Shown here: positions 1-30,252 of the stretch, piece by piece
Layout: the number at the start of each line of letters is the position of its first letter
Numbering within the stretch: position 1 is the stretch's first letter
Assembly: GCF_001640805.2 (NCBI RefSeq)
Contig: NC_066838.1
Coordinates: forward strand, 21,468,743 to 21,532,742
From: Lates calcarifer
Lineage: Eukaryota; Chordata; Actinopteri; Centropomidae
DNA length: 64,000 nt
Direction of reading: 5' to 3'
Program-made: the position numbers and the translations under genes
The notes under the pieces: generated by a model
What the model was told of the DNA's origin: nothing
Database searches by the model: none
The model's input: only the letters and a program-made list of their open reading frames with translations

Positions 1-1888
1 GCGAATGGCTTCATTAGCAACGGTTACAATAGCACCAACATGAATGGAGGAAGCGCTGCTACGAGCCCCACCCCCTATGCTACAAATGAATATAACGGGA
101 ATGGATACACAGGCTACAACGAGAACGGCAGCATCATCAGCAACAATGGTAATGGAAGCACAGTGAACGGCTGCATTGAAAATGGCAGCTCAGTGAGTTA
201 CACTGGGAATGGCTACAATGGAAATGACAGCGGCGCACAGTTTGTCAGGAGGCGGTTACTTCCTGCCATACCAAAAGGTGAGAAACTGTAGCAAACTGTT
301 GAGAGTTTCGAGGACGTGGGTGTTTACTAGGCACGATGCTGGTGGTTGCATTATGGGATATGTAGGATCTAGAGTTCTGGAGCTGGACCCACGTTAGGAC
401 CTAAAAGTCTCCACTTCTGCTGCTTCAATTTTGACCATTGTTTTTAAAATATGACTTTATGATACATGATACATGCATGACATCGAAGTCAGACTTTCAC
501 TGCTAATGCTAACTCCCTCCACACAGGGTTACAGTCACTCATCCTGACCCATTTCCTCACACTTCCTCCTTATTGTTTCAGGTCGTAAACCTGCCTTTAA
601 CTTCGAGTGTCTGAAGCCTCAGAGCAGTGTGGACGACCTCCCCATCCCAGGAAACTACTGCAGGAGCACATCCCCATCCAGAGCCCGCCTACAGGTAAAA
701 CCACGGCACATATTCTCTTCTGAACTGTTCAGCCATGGAGAGTTTCTTCGCCTGGTTTCATTGGTCTTCTCCTGCTCTCAGACCCAGCACAGCCTGGACT
801 CCCGGCCCAGCAGCGTGTCCTCGATGTCGTCCGCCTCCTGGGCAAACAATACAGCAGCTGGCACCACTCCCGTTCCAGGAATAATCGCCCCCTCCGGGCG
901 CAGGGGCAAGCTCATCTACACTCCTATGATCCTGGTGGACGACGCCACCAGCACCAGCCAGCCGCTGTGGAGCGACAGCTCTGCCAGCCTCCCTGCAGGA
1001 AGCCGTCCTGGCTGGTACCCCGGTCAGACAAGGACCTTCACCAGCATGAGGATGCCTCCAGTCAACCAGGGCTATGTAGACAAAGGCAGTGCAGACAGTC
1101 TGGTTGAGTCGGTGAGTAATCATGGAGCAGGTGATTTTTTTTTGAATGAGAAACCTATTGCTATTTTAAATTACTTTGAGCCACCTGGGAGTTTGCTTTA
1201 GTGACCTTTTAAAAGTTCAAATCAATATTTTCCCACATATATTTGCTCATATTTAACAACTATATCAAAGGGTAGGTTCACAAATGTTCTGTCCTTCTCA
1301 AAACAGTTAAATTCAAACTAAAACTCTATAACTTTGTAAGATATTCACTCGAAAAAAACATTTCTGCACAGGACTGTAGATTTTGTTCCCCATCACTTAC
1401 AATGGAAGCTCATCAGAAAAGCCTCCTTTAACCGTTTAATTGCTCAATTCTTTTCAGAGTGTAGTACAATGCCTTTTCATTCTCTGAAGTGCACTGCAAA
1501 GTCCATTTGCTGCTGCTGCACTGTTTAATGATGATAAAAGAGATAAAGAATAAAGTGACCATGCAGCATTTCAATTTGGCTAAGTGACTCTTTCAGATGA
1601 TCAGATTTCCTGTGCAGAGCTGAAATCATAATCCATCTTACATCTTTGTTCCTTCGCCCTTTTTTTTTCTGCCAATGTCAGATCCTGATCTCAGAGGGTC
1701 TCGGCGTCTACGCCAGGGACCCGAAGTTTGTGAACTTTGCCAAGCGGGAGATCGCTGAAGCCTGTCACATGAGCCTGGACGAAATGGAGAGCGCCGCCGC
1801 CGACCTGATAGCTCGCGGGGCCAGTCAGTCGATTTCTCGCTTTGAGGACCAACTGGCCGATGAAATGAACTGTGTGATTTCTTACTGA
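1..1888 (+). CDS. cacna1f: L-type voltage-gated calcium channel alpha-1 subunit, C-terminal tail (Cav1.4-like), 5' partial
   Basis: Four exons are visible: 1-277 (continuing from upstream), 582-694, 782-1111 and 1682-1888, with GT-AG borders and consistent phase; they encode the last 308 residues and end in TGA. This is the cytoplasmic tail of the pore-forming subunit that carries calcium current; Cav1.4 drives transmitter release at photoreceptor ribbon synapses. Recognisable L-type blocks are [35 protein letters not shown] and [16 protein letters not shown], then a helix ending near [10 protein letters not shown]. The last two exons hold the distal regulatory region that in Cav1.3/Cav1.4 controls calcium-dependent inactivation. 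The DLPIPG block and the adjacent syp gene favour CACNA1F over CACNA1D. The first exon is unusually rich in Asn, Gly, Tyr and Ser. The channel core lies outside the window, so which fish duplicate (a or b) this is cannot be told. Confidence 0.9.
278..1681 (+). other. cacna1f terminal introns
   Basis: Three introns separate the visible exons: 278-581, 695-781 (only 87 bases) and 1112-1681. Donors read GTGAGA, GTAAAA and GTGAGT; acceptors follow T-rich tracts. I see no repeat element or RNA gene inside them. Confidence 0.8.
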
Positions 1889-2503
1889 GATCAGCAAAAC
1901 CGAAATAACTGGAGGAAAAAGTGAGGCATGAAATGTGTAAAAAAAAAAAAGAAGAAAAAAAAAAGAGTGAAGTCTTGTATGTGGTGTGTGTTTATATAAG
2001 AAATGATGTGATGGGATACAAACAGAACATCGTTTTTTTTTCTACTTTGTTGTCCTGAGTGTACAATATGCTTTTGTTTGTGAATGCCAAACACACATGC
2101 ACTTATTTGAAGAACATGTCAGTACATGGCAGGACTCAACCAGGTTTCCTGTGAACACTATGACTGCAGTGTTTTGCAGAAAAGCCTCCTCAAAACAGTG
2201 GCTCTTAGAATCATGACATTTTGCATTGTATTTTGTACTGTACTTGAATTGTTGTCACTTTATACAAGCGTGTGTTCAGTTGCAATCATGGCGCATAGAC
2301 TGTACAATTAGAATATGTTAAACTCTTAGATCAATGAAACCTTAATACTCTCACCGATGATGAGATCCAGGTCGTGAGAGCCCCACAGTGTTATTATTTT
2401 AGAGAAATATTTAAATATATTGAATATCCTCTAAGATGAAGCATAAAAACTCATAGCAAAAATGTACAAATCTATTTTCTTTCCATTGTGCAAATAAAAT
2501 AAA
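1889..2503 (+). promoter_or_regulatory. cacna1f 3'UTR with polyadenylation signals
   Basis: About 600 bases follow the stop codon, with A-rich and T-rich runs at about 1939-1965 and 2033-2041. Two overlapping AATAAA hexamers lie at 2493-2498 and 2498-2503, followed by T-rich DNA suited to cleavage. This is the most likely transcript end before syp. Confidence 0.65.
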
Positions 2504-3342
2504 TTAATGTTTTATTATTTTTGTTACAGTTTTTATTTTTGAGTAGTAGGGTAACAGCAGTGTACTTTATGCGAGAGGGTTTTTTTTCACAGCAGTGCTA
2601 TAATGGATGTTGAAAACCACAGTGAAATACAAAAGAGTGAATTATATAATCAGCCATTAATGGACAGGCAGATGGACAACATCTGGGTTTCGCCTTTTCT
2701 TTTAGAGATAAAGAAGCATGCAAAACATTACACTATGGTTGTCTGTTGTTCAGTGACACATCACACACTGTACTCATGTTTTATACTGTTTTGCATGGAT
2801 CTGATGGAGATAACCTGAGCTCTCCCTCTGCCTTCCCTCTACTTGTTAATGTGCAGAATAAGGCTAAAAGAGAAAATGTGTTCTTTTCATATTACAGCTG
2901 TTTTGTTTGTTTGTTTGTTTTTTGTCGAAGTCAGGTGATTTTTCTGCCTGCTAATGACCAGCAGCGGTTCACGAACCTTCACCGACCTCTTTTTTTATTT
3001 CCCCTCCACATCACTCCTTCTGTCTACTAACAGTCTCCATGCTGCTCCTCTCTTCATTACAGCCCCCTCCAGGCAAATCTCAGCTCCTCTTAGAATAAAG
3101 CGGCGCCGTGATTGGACAGACCGGACCTCGCCCGTTCCTTTTTAAACTCCACACCCCCGAACGACTTGTCTGACGTCACGACGCTTCATACGTCCTCGCA
3201 ACAAGCCCGTGACGCAGTCCAGCTCTTCCCCCTCGGACGTCTTCCTCCCCCTCGCCCCCCCACCTCCCTTTGGGCTGTTCCGGATGAGACGTCTCCCTCC
3301 CTCCGCCCCTCTGATCCTCTTATCAGCGAGTAAGCGGCCAAG
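2504..3342 (+). promoter_or_regulatory. Intergenic region and presumed syp promoter/5'UTR
   Basis: The first 500 bases are AT-rich with no recognisable element. From about 3060 the DNA turns GC- and CpG-rich up to the syp ATG at 3343. Inside it are an inverted CCAAT box (ATTGG, 3111-3115), a TTTTTAAA stretch near 3139 and a perfect cAMP-response palindrome TGACGTCA at 3171-3178. This fits a CpG-type promoter about 1.4 kb from the end of cacna1f. I looked for an RE1/REST silencer element and did not see a clear one. Confidence 0.6.
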
Positions 3343-13440
<10,098 letters not shown>

Positions 13441-16400
13441 GCTGGTCCAGTCAAACCACAGCTGCAGGATGGTGAGTGCAGTTCACATCATAATAATATC
13501 ATTATGTCTTAGAGGTAGTGATCTCATCTTTAATTCAAGCAAAGTCTGGTCCAATAGTTGTTTCTTACATGCTGCCTCCAGGGCAGCGAGAATGAGCTGA
13601 AGTATTACTGCTATGCAAATGACAAACAAACCTTTCCCTGAACCACTTCGCTCCCTTGAATGATATTCAAATTTGGATGCAGTGTAACTTCCTAACACTT
13701 AACTGTTCAAAGCCTGAGGTTAACTTGATCAACACCAGTTTATAGTTCAATAGAGCAAATAACCTTGCTGAACCTTTTTGTTGCTGATATGAATATACAA
13801 TTATTCCACCATGTCAGCTGCAAATCCTGGCGATTGCATTAAGAAGAATATTACAAATGAGACCAGTAAAACAGCAGCATTGGTTGTTTGTTCAGATGGT
13901 TTACAGGCCATGAAAAGATCCCCTCTTAGTGTCATTCCAGTGTAAGCATTCAGGGACAATCTGAGGCTTTACCAGTCTGTGTTTGCCAAATCAAGTGTCT
14001 TTTTGATTCGATATTCCCTCTTTTGTGTCACTGTGCTTTGAAAAAAACAGTCTGGGGAAACACAAAAAGGGACTTCTACACTAAAAACAGTGGAAGATAC
14101 TCTCTTAGTTTGTCTCATATTAGCATCAGCTGAACTTAAAGCAGCTATAATCAATATTTCTTTGATGGTGCTGGATCTCGTCATGGACAGGAGAAACAAT
14201 CACAGCGACTATTAACCATTCAAATGTGCATGCAAGTATTATTTTAATGCAGACATGCAGGTAATGACTGTCTTCTCCAGAGAAATAACAGCAGTGGTTG
14301 TTCATTAACAGGCCGTACTGTATGTTAATGATGAGTAGCAGAGGTGAAACCAGCATGACGTTGAGATCTGCTCAGATGGATGATGTATAAAACATCTGAC
14401 TTGCAAAGCAGTCTATGGTACACAGTAGCTCTTATCTGGTAAAGCTATATTCACCTGCCTGCTCTGTTTGGCCTTGGGTTCCACTCTTTCCCAGCAAACC
14501 CTGTAACAAACTGAAAAGAAAGAGCTTTTTGGTTTAGTGCTTCAAGGCTGTAGAGTGTTGTGTCTGACTGGCTAAAACTGCACTCAGTCCTCTAGTCCTT
14601 TAGATAGGGTTCACTGGGTTTGATCTGCTCTCTATACAGAATATCTACACTCTGGTTAAACCTCGTCTTATTTCATGACTTTTTTCTTTTTATTTAAGTT
14701 ACATTTTAAAAATTTTACTCCCTCAGCTTTCTACTAGGAGCAATGGAATCCTTCATGACCACAGAATAATGTGCCAAAGTTTAGAGATCTCTGTATTTGT
14801 GTGGGAGGTCTTCATTGGGAAAAAGGTGCTGTCACGTACTGTAATACCATGCACCAATCAGATTTTAGCATTTTAAATCAAAATGTAATGACAGGTGTTT
14901 TGCTCATGTTGCCAGTACAGTGACTGAAGACTTTGATTGTTTCTTATTAAGTCATTAATATTATAGAGAAATATATACTATTTTAATCCCATTTCAGGGA
15001 CTCTAAATTCCAGTTTGTGTCTCTAATAATTTATACCACATTGAGTTTTAACACATTATGCACTGACATGTTACATAACATAAAAGATGTAACAATGACA
15101 CATTAAAACATTATATATTTTACACATGAATATATAGTGTTATGGTCATTTTCTTCACAGATTAGGAGCCATCTGCAACTTGAAAGATATTTCAATATCA
15201 GCTTTTGATATCTTGTATATATTGAATCAGAATTTGTTTATATATTTAACATGTCATTAATGTAATCATACATTTTCTGTTTGTTTAATATTCTCCTTCT
15301 TTCTCTTTCTCTCACCTCTCTCCTCCTTTTCTCCTCCTCCCAGGGGTGACCTTGTGATTTTGGAGTGTGGCTCTCGACCACCACCTGCATTTCCACACTC
15401 CTCTGTTTGTCTGTTTGTTGTATCTGTTAGTTGACAGGCGGAGGGAGGGAGGCATGGAGGGCAGAAACTGGTGGGGCCCGTGGGGAGGGGGAACACCACT
15501 CTGGAGCAGGATCTGGGGATGGGACGGGGGGTAAGGTGGGGAGGGGGAAATGGGTCTTTGCTGTAACATGATGTTTATTCTCGTGATGTATTTAACTGTA
15601 GAAGACAACAGAGGATTGTCTGTTTGGTTATACGAGAAAAACTTGAATACAAATACCAAAACATTCGTTGATGAACATTTAAGAGAAATCTTGTAACGGA
15701 AAAGACTTACATTTATGAGAAAAAAAAATTGTAGTAATATTTAACTTGGGAGAATGTATTTGTCTGTGCTGTGTAAATATCAACATGCTGATATATATGA
15801 TTATATGTACACAGTTGAATAATTGTGCACTCCATATTAGTTGTTATACAACAAATGTTGAGCACAGAGTTATTCAATTGCATTTACTTTGGTTCTGTTT
15901 AGGAGCTCACATAGTTTAGCCTTTGCCCTTCAATTCCCTTAAATTATTCATACCACAATGCTGGTTTTATGTTTTCATCTCAGAATCTTGTTTTTTTTTT
16001 TTTAATTTTCTCATTTGATGGCAAGGTTTGAAAGGAAAACAGAGGAGAATTATTGATTAATTGATAAATTATTGATATATAGGAGTGAGCAGAGAAAGAG
16101 TCATTTATTTTAGGAGCAGTTGATACCAGTGTGTTATAAGTAGGTTGTTTCAACTTTATTTTGTGTTTTTATATATATTTTTTCCATCAAACGTCACTGT
16201 CGAGAGAGGATGAACTCTTGTAATACACAGAACATTTAAAATCCTGACATTCAAAATCAAAAAACTACATAGGGTTAAGAAAATTAGTGAGCATGGTAGC
16301 ATCTTGTATTTGCTGTGCTCTATAGTGTGCTATCAGTATGAAAATTGTGAATCGGAGCAGAGAACAACAGTTTTTAATAGCAGTGTTCGCTGTGTTCGTT

Positions 16401-17475
16401 TATTTGTTCAGATTTATGTGATGGCATCCAACGAGTTTTGTCAGTGAACCTCGTCCTGTTTCCGATCGCCTTTTAATGTGGTCCCGAAAGTTGTAAGACA
16501 GAGTCATATAGTTTTCTAACCGGTGTTTCTATCACACTGTAATCAGTGACATACCATACGTACATTAACATGAGCTGTAGGTAAATGAGATTAAAGTATA
16601 TTAAACCTTAAAGAGCTTGGTTATGCCATGGTAAACACATATTATAAAGAGGCGGTCTGAACAGTATGTCTCCATATATATACTTCTCCTGCATCCTCAA
16701 TCCGTCTTTATCTCTTCTCTTTCTGAAGGCAAGCGCATTTTACTGCATGCATCTTACACCTTATATCCTAAAGCATCCCTGAACATATTTGAGAGGCTGA
16801 GGCTCAAAGCTGCAGGAAAGCATTAGACTAAACAGTAATACCGTGGTATGTTTGTTCCATCGTAGTGGTTACTGCACAGCACATACAGCAGCTCTGCTAT
16901 ATTCTATTCAAAGCACAAAGTAAGTGCTGCAATAATTACTTCTTTCCAGATATAAATACACCCATCCTACTGCCAATCCTCTGTTTGGATATACAAGATC
17001 ATGTTTGCCAAATGGTAATGAGATGTGTCTTGATTGGTAGTTTTGCTTCCACAGTCCTCACCAGAATCAGTTGTCATCCATCTCCAGTATATCGATCCAT
17101 TACTCATTATTTTTTAAAAATCAGGGTTCTTTGATTCAGGCAGTGTAGAAGCACCTGGCTTTCTCTCTTCCTCTAGTCCCCCCCGTTCCCTACACCTCCG
17201 TTTTTGTTTTCTCTCTATCTCTTTCACTGTAGCTCTTATAAATATGCTGAAATGAAATATACTCTGTTGTTAGTGGTGAATGATGTCTTGTGGTACTCTC
17301 TACGCCTTTGGATAGTGCTGTGTTTATTGTGTATGATGTATTCATATTAGTATTTATGATAATGATAAGTCAGAGAACAAAAAAAAAATATCCAAGACTC
17401 TCCAGAATTCTGCTGTATTCTTATTATATGGGATCCATGTGAAACAAAATGAAATAAACTTGAAATTATTCTGTT
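13441..17475 (+). promoter_or_regulatory. syp 3'UTR, probably split by an intron
   Basis: Thirty-one bases after the stop is a strong donor (GATG|GTGAGT, exon end 13471). A good acceptor with a long pyrimidine tract lies at 15341-15343, giving a non-coding last exon from 15344. Mammalian SYP, as I recall it, also has a non-coding seventh exon. The last exon would run to an AATAAA at 17453-17458. The intervening 13472-15343 shows no repeat I recognise. The splice is inferred; without it the 3'UTR would be about 4 kb long. Confidence 0.6.
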
Positions 17476-18864
17476 GAAGGTTAAAATGTGTATTTCTGTT
17501 CAGGAGTTGATTGTTTTTGTTTGTTTGTTTGTTTGTTGTTCTTTGCTTATTTGAGTTTAGTTTAAGGTAAGTTATAAAGCAAGCTTATCTTAAAGGTCTT
17601 TATAAATTTGGATAAAAAGTTCTAAAATGCCAGTGGTGTTTTGGTTTTTTCTTGGCTGGCCCATATTTCTGAGAATAAAAATTAAACACCATTTCAGGCA
17701 GGCTGGGGGCCAATATGTAGGTTAGCTTGATCAGCAGACTGTATATTAATACAAAAATAACCCTTAAAACTTTTTATACAGCCTATGGTTTGACCTAGTT
17801 TGTAGTTTTGATATCTGTCTTTGTGGTACTCCCTAGTAGTCAGAGAGGGTTACGTGTCCTCCATCTCATTTAGCTAAATCTGAGAATTATTTCCTTTGCT
17901 AAATTCAAATACATGATGTAAAGAAGATCAGGATTTAAATGAGAGCATAGTACTGTTATAATATACACTGCAGCCACAGTACCAGTCTTCCAATATTCAT
18001 AAGCTAATTAATTTTAATTGATTTGTTTAGTTTTATAGTTGACTGGCAATTTAATTCAAGTGTAAAATACACTCAAATAAAAGTCCTGCGTTCAAAACCG
18101 CACTTAAGTAAAAGTAGTATAAAAATGAAAGTATTATCAGCTAAATTTACTACAGGTTTATTGCATATGATGTTTTTGGATTAATATTACTGCTGCAGTC
18201 ATGTTTATGTTGCATTTCACTGCTGATGATGTTTAAGAATGAGCCAATTTTAAGTACTTAATATACTGCTGGGCGGTTTAATTACAGCAATGCATCATAT
18301 TCTATAAGTTCTATCATATAATAATATGAAATAATCAATTCTACTAAGTCATTATTTTGAGATACAAAGTCAATATTTGGAGAGAGTTTGTCATTACAAT
18401 GACTTACCCGGATTTTTTTTTTTTTTTTTTTTTTTTTTGGCGGAAATGGGCTTCCATACTAAGAGTTATGGCGTTTCCCAGGGGCCCCTGAAGGCATGAG
18501 GGCAGCTCGGCTCGGTGGTGCCAACAGCAGCGGTTCCTCCAGAGACCAGAGGAGGCCAACGCCCCACTGTCAGCTTCTGAGCTCCTCCCTTCCTCCTTAG
18601 AGCTGAAAGCAGAGTGTCTTCTGAGCTGCTGCGGTAGTAACGGAGAGCAACCAGGATATTACAACACGACTTTTCATCGGAGGAGTTGATTCACTTCGAC
18701 TGCGGGAGGAAAACAACTTCCAGCGAGCGGGAGCAGCAGCAACACCAGGACTGTAAAATATCTTTTTCCTCTCAAGACAAGTTTGTTCAAACGCTCCGTC
18801 GGCGTCGAGGCTCTAAAGGAAAACACACTTCACACTGTCGCTACAAAAAGTTAGTTGATACAGA
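17476..18864 (+). promoter_or_regulatory. syp-plp2 intergenic region and presumed plp2 promoter/5'UTR
   Basis: The first part is AT-rich, with a CAAA/GTTT tetranucleotide run at about 17515-17537 and a fragment of the stepwise ACTTAAGTA repeat near 18060-18130. A 26-base poly-T lies at 18413-18438. From about 18470 the DNA is GC-richer and CpG-containing up to the plp2 ATG, which fits a promoter and 5'UTR, but I see no clear TATA box. Confidence 0.5.
18413..18438. repeat. Poly-T tract
   Basis: A run of 26 T about 430 bases upstream of the plp2 start codon. Confidence 0.9.
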
Positions 18865-26661
<7,797 letters not shown>

Positions 26662-29300
26662 ACACTCCCGAGACACATGCACCTCTGTCAAGAATGCAGC
26701 AGAAGATCAAAAAGAGGACATTTGTGCAGAAGTTAACAGAAGGGTGGAGCAGAGAGGACGATGGACAGTAAAATGAACAGGTCACAGTTTAATCAATGCC
26801 ACTGTATGGTGTGAACAGACGAGAGATTTGTGTTAGGGCCGCGCCTGAGAGGAGGATGACACAGCCAAAGGGAGTGGTACTGTACATCTGTGCCTGCATG
26901 TCAGACAAAATCTTGTCTGCTACATGGGGAATTTCCCTCAGAAACCTTTAGTCCAACCTCAATGTGCCACTGATTAAAAAGGGAAACCTTTATAACAGGC
27001 CATGTAAAACTTTGGTTGATGTTGTCAAGGAGCTTGTCTAATAACACTGCTGTACTACACTACCGGTCAAAAGTTTTAGAACACCTCCATTTTTCCAGTT
27101 GTTGAAATTTACACTGTAAAAAATCCTATTATCCTAAATCCTAAATTTAATCTTTTTTTGTTTTTTTTGTTCAAATACACCTGTGGCATTCTTTCTACAT
27201 TGGAAATGAAATGTTTTTTGGGAAGTTTGACTCAGTACTGTTGTAGAAGTTCCCACAGTGCTGGTCATCCATCATGTGAAGCTGACCATCCAGGGCTGTG
27301 GTCAAATAGTCCAAAAAATTACATCCTACTTCCTTTTCTAACCACTTTTCCTTGACCTTGATGGAATATGTCATGAGTCAAGGAGAGATGTGAAGGAGAG
27401 TGTATGTAACGACAACATTATCTGTCCATCTTTTTTTCATAAAGGATAATTCCAGTGTATCCTGTGGTCAAGGAGATAAGAAAGGAGGCACTGAAGCACC
27501 TTTCATTGGCATTTAGAGAATTCAACCAGCCACTTAGATACTTACAGGTCATTTCACTCACGTCTCAGTCTTCTCAAGCAAAAATGACCGCAATGACCGT
27601 TCAACCACATCCTAGTTTTTGCTGTTGGAAATAACCCTGACTAAGCAGTCTGTCTTTTTCTCATCATTCTGAAAGCATTGCACAGTACTACTTCTTTTTG
27701 TGTAATATCTTCTTAATATTGCCTCAGAGGAGGAAGTTCTTTATCCCTGAAATAGTCCTGTTTTCTATTAAATTTCATGGTTTTTCACTTGTTCTTTTTT
27801 ACCTTTGGTAAACTACTGCTGACCTTTGTACCATTTAAGTCCAAAAAACTTCAGTCAACACTGCACTTTTCTGGATCTGCAGCAGTACACCTGCAAAGTT
27901 TGAAGTGGATTGGATGAGTAGGTCTTGAAATACAGGCAGACAGATTTCTCCATTTAGAGTTAGACTTCAATAGATTTGACCTGGTTAAATTTCAATAAAA
28001 ACTGGGAAAATCGCGCCATTCACAAACCTTTGACCAGTAGTGTACTGTAAGTAGTAACTTAGTCATTTGGACTTAAGAAGTCACTGATATATGAATGGGT
28101 GCTTTAGGAATTGTTTAACATCATAATTATGCTCTTCTTGAGTTTGATTTTCTGTGTTTTCAGTGAGGTTTCTCAGAGGTTTAAACATTTTCTTCTCTGT
28201 TATTTAATCTTTACTCTGCAGAGTGCTTCCTGTGTGTTACAGTGCCTTAAAGTCTCATTCACATTAACCAGTTCCTTCATCCTGTTCACCCTTTATTCAT
28301 GAATCCTAAACATTTGAAGTCATTTACTGTCATTGATCAGCAAATCTTTTGGCTGTTTTTGTACTAATCAGAGTCTGCATCATTAGGAGCCGAAGACGTC
28401 CGTTAACCATCAACCACATGTTCATTATCTGAATTAGTGTCATCATCCTCCAGTGGTACCTGTCTACTTTGATTCTTGCTCAGGTTGTGTTTTCTTTTTC
28501 TTACATTTGTAACACATTTTTAAGGTGCAGATTATTTTTCTGTTGACACTTTTTACAGTCTTTTTTTTTTAAATGTTTTTTGAGTACATGTGGCATATGA
28601 AGAAAAAAGGAAAAATCAGATTTTATTATGTAAATATCACCATTTTAATATGATCTGTAACTGTTTCCTCTTCCCTTTGGTGGTTATTTGTCCAACTAAA
28701 ACATTGCCTTATTATTATTTTTTCTAACAGGCTTTACAAAAGTCTGCAGTTTGTATTTTCACAATTCAAAGCAGCCACGCTTTGGGAAATAAAAGCCATT
28801 GTTACTGCAAAGAAAATCTGTTTTGTAGCTTAAATTTTACACCAATCTCCCAAACTACACAATCCTGGTTTGCAGCAACAGCTTTATTCAACAAGAACCT
28901 CATTTATAGATATATTTCGGTTGACTCGTCATATATCAGATTGCCACTAGATGGAAGCAGAGTGTTACTGTGAAATGAATTGTTAAATTGTAAAAGGCTC
29001 TGGTCTCATTAGTCATTGAGGAAGTTACCAGTGAGAAAATGTCAGCTTTCATCAGTTATTGTTCATGGCGTTTGTTTCAGTCTCTCATTAGGATGTCGGT
29101 GTTCAGATACAATCAGGACTCACACAGTCCCTGCCAGGATGTCGACTGACACTGTGCAGCATGCATCTGTGATCTCTAATCTCATCTGGAAATGCTGCAG
29201 ACAGTTATACACATGCTGTTCCTCTCTTTTCATTTTGATGTTACATTGCCTTTATACATAATAAAAATCCTTTCCCTGCTTTGTTTTCCGCTGTAGAGCT
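26662..29300 (+). promoter_or_regulatory. plp2 3'UTR and 3' flank
   Basis: The last exon continues past the early stop codon. Candidate AATAAA signals are at 28788-28793 and 29260-29265. If either is the true one, the 3'UTR contains the transposon remnant at 27056-28044; I saw no earlier canonical signal in the part before it. Which site is used cannot be decided from sequence alone. Confidence 0.45.
27056..28044. mobile_element. Second Tc1-type element remnant
   Basis: The left end TACACTACCGGTCAAAAGTT is matched by the reverse complement of the right end (CCTTTGACCAGTAGTGTA), so it is a terminal inverted repeat of the kind seen in Tc1-like elements. A short internal stretch (TAGAAGTTCCCACAG near 27246) also looks Tc1-derived. 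I find no readable transposase. The middle may hold other inserted DNA. The element is about 990 bases and inactive. Confidence 0.65.
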
Positions 29301-30252
29301 ACTGCCTTTCAATTGAAATAACCAACTGTATTACCCATGACATTTTAAAGACCTACAGTGGAATGATAATCCTTTGTTTGGGGTCATACTGACTGTTATC
29401 AAACTAATTCCCCATGTTGTTGCTGCTGCTGTAGCAGCCCGAGTTCATTAATAACTTTCCCCAAAGCACATCTGCGTTGCATTTGTCATCTCCTTGTCAA
29501 AATATTTATTTAGGAATATTTATTCAGGAGTTTAAAAAGCTACAGAAGACGACTCCTCCCATACTCAGTGTTTCCACGATGTAACAGTTTGAACCAGACT
29601 CTGCAGATCAGTAAATTACTAATTATGGTATGAATTCAAAGCGCGTAGGTGGGATTTTTAATGCGGAGTCAAGAGAGTAGGGTTTGTATGCAAAGTGGCC
29701 TACTTCCTTGTAGCCTAGGTGAAGTTAAAGCCAAACTTTGGGTCAGTTTGCCGCCTGTGTTCAGGTCTGGGACAGGAGATAAAGTTGGAGTTTCGTCAAG
29801 TTAGATAGGTGCTGCCAGGATGGCGTTGCAGCTGCGACACCTTCAAGATAAAAGCGGGAACTGTGTCTGTTTGAACCAAAAGGGCGTATTACTAAAAACA
29901 CTGACAGACAATGTGGCGTTATGTGTATTTACTTGATATCTATTTAGTAATTTGGCTTTGGTTTTGCCTCAGCTCAAGAAATGACATAGGAGTTAACGTT
30001 TTAGCGTTTTACTTTGAAGCGCAGCCGGAAGTCGCGTTTTCAGTTAGGCTAACTTGACGGTGTAGTTGCCAAAGTAATAGTTAGCTAAGGCGAAGAGAGG
30101 AGGGCAGATAGGGCAGTCTGAGAGAGAGAGAGAGAACAACATCATGTAGTTTAACACAGACTGTGTTACTTTAAACATCCACACCTCGTGTTTCTTCCGT
30201 CTGTTTGTTCACCTGGACCTGCGTCTGTGTTTTTAAACGTCCAACCGACATC
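29301..30252 (+). promoter_or_regulatory. plp2-prickle3 intergenic region and presumed prickle3 promoter/5'UTR
   Basis: AT-rich up to about 29640, then more CpG-rich near the prickle3 start. An ETS-type CCGGAAGT lies at 30025-30032 and a short GA run at 30121-30134. No TATA box is evident. Transcription probably starts within the last 250 bases before the ATG. Confidence 0.5.

Noticed and set aside
758..1123. 121-codon minus-strand open frame over the cacna1f exon
   Set aside because: It mirrors a real coding exon in another frame, and the + strand product matches the Cav1 tail.
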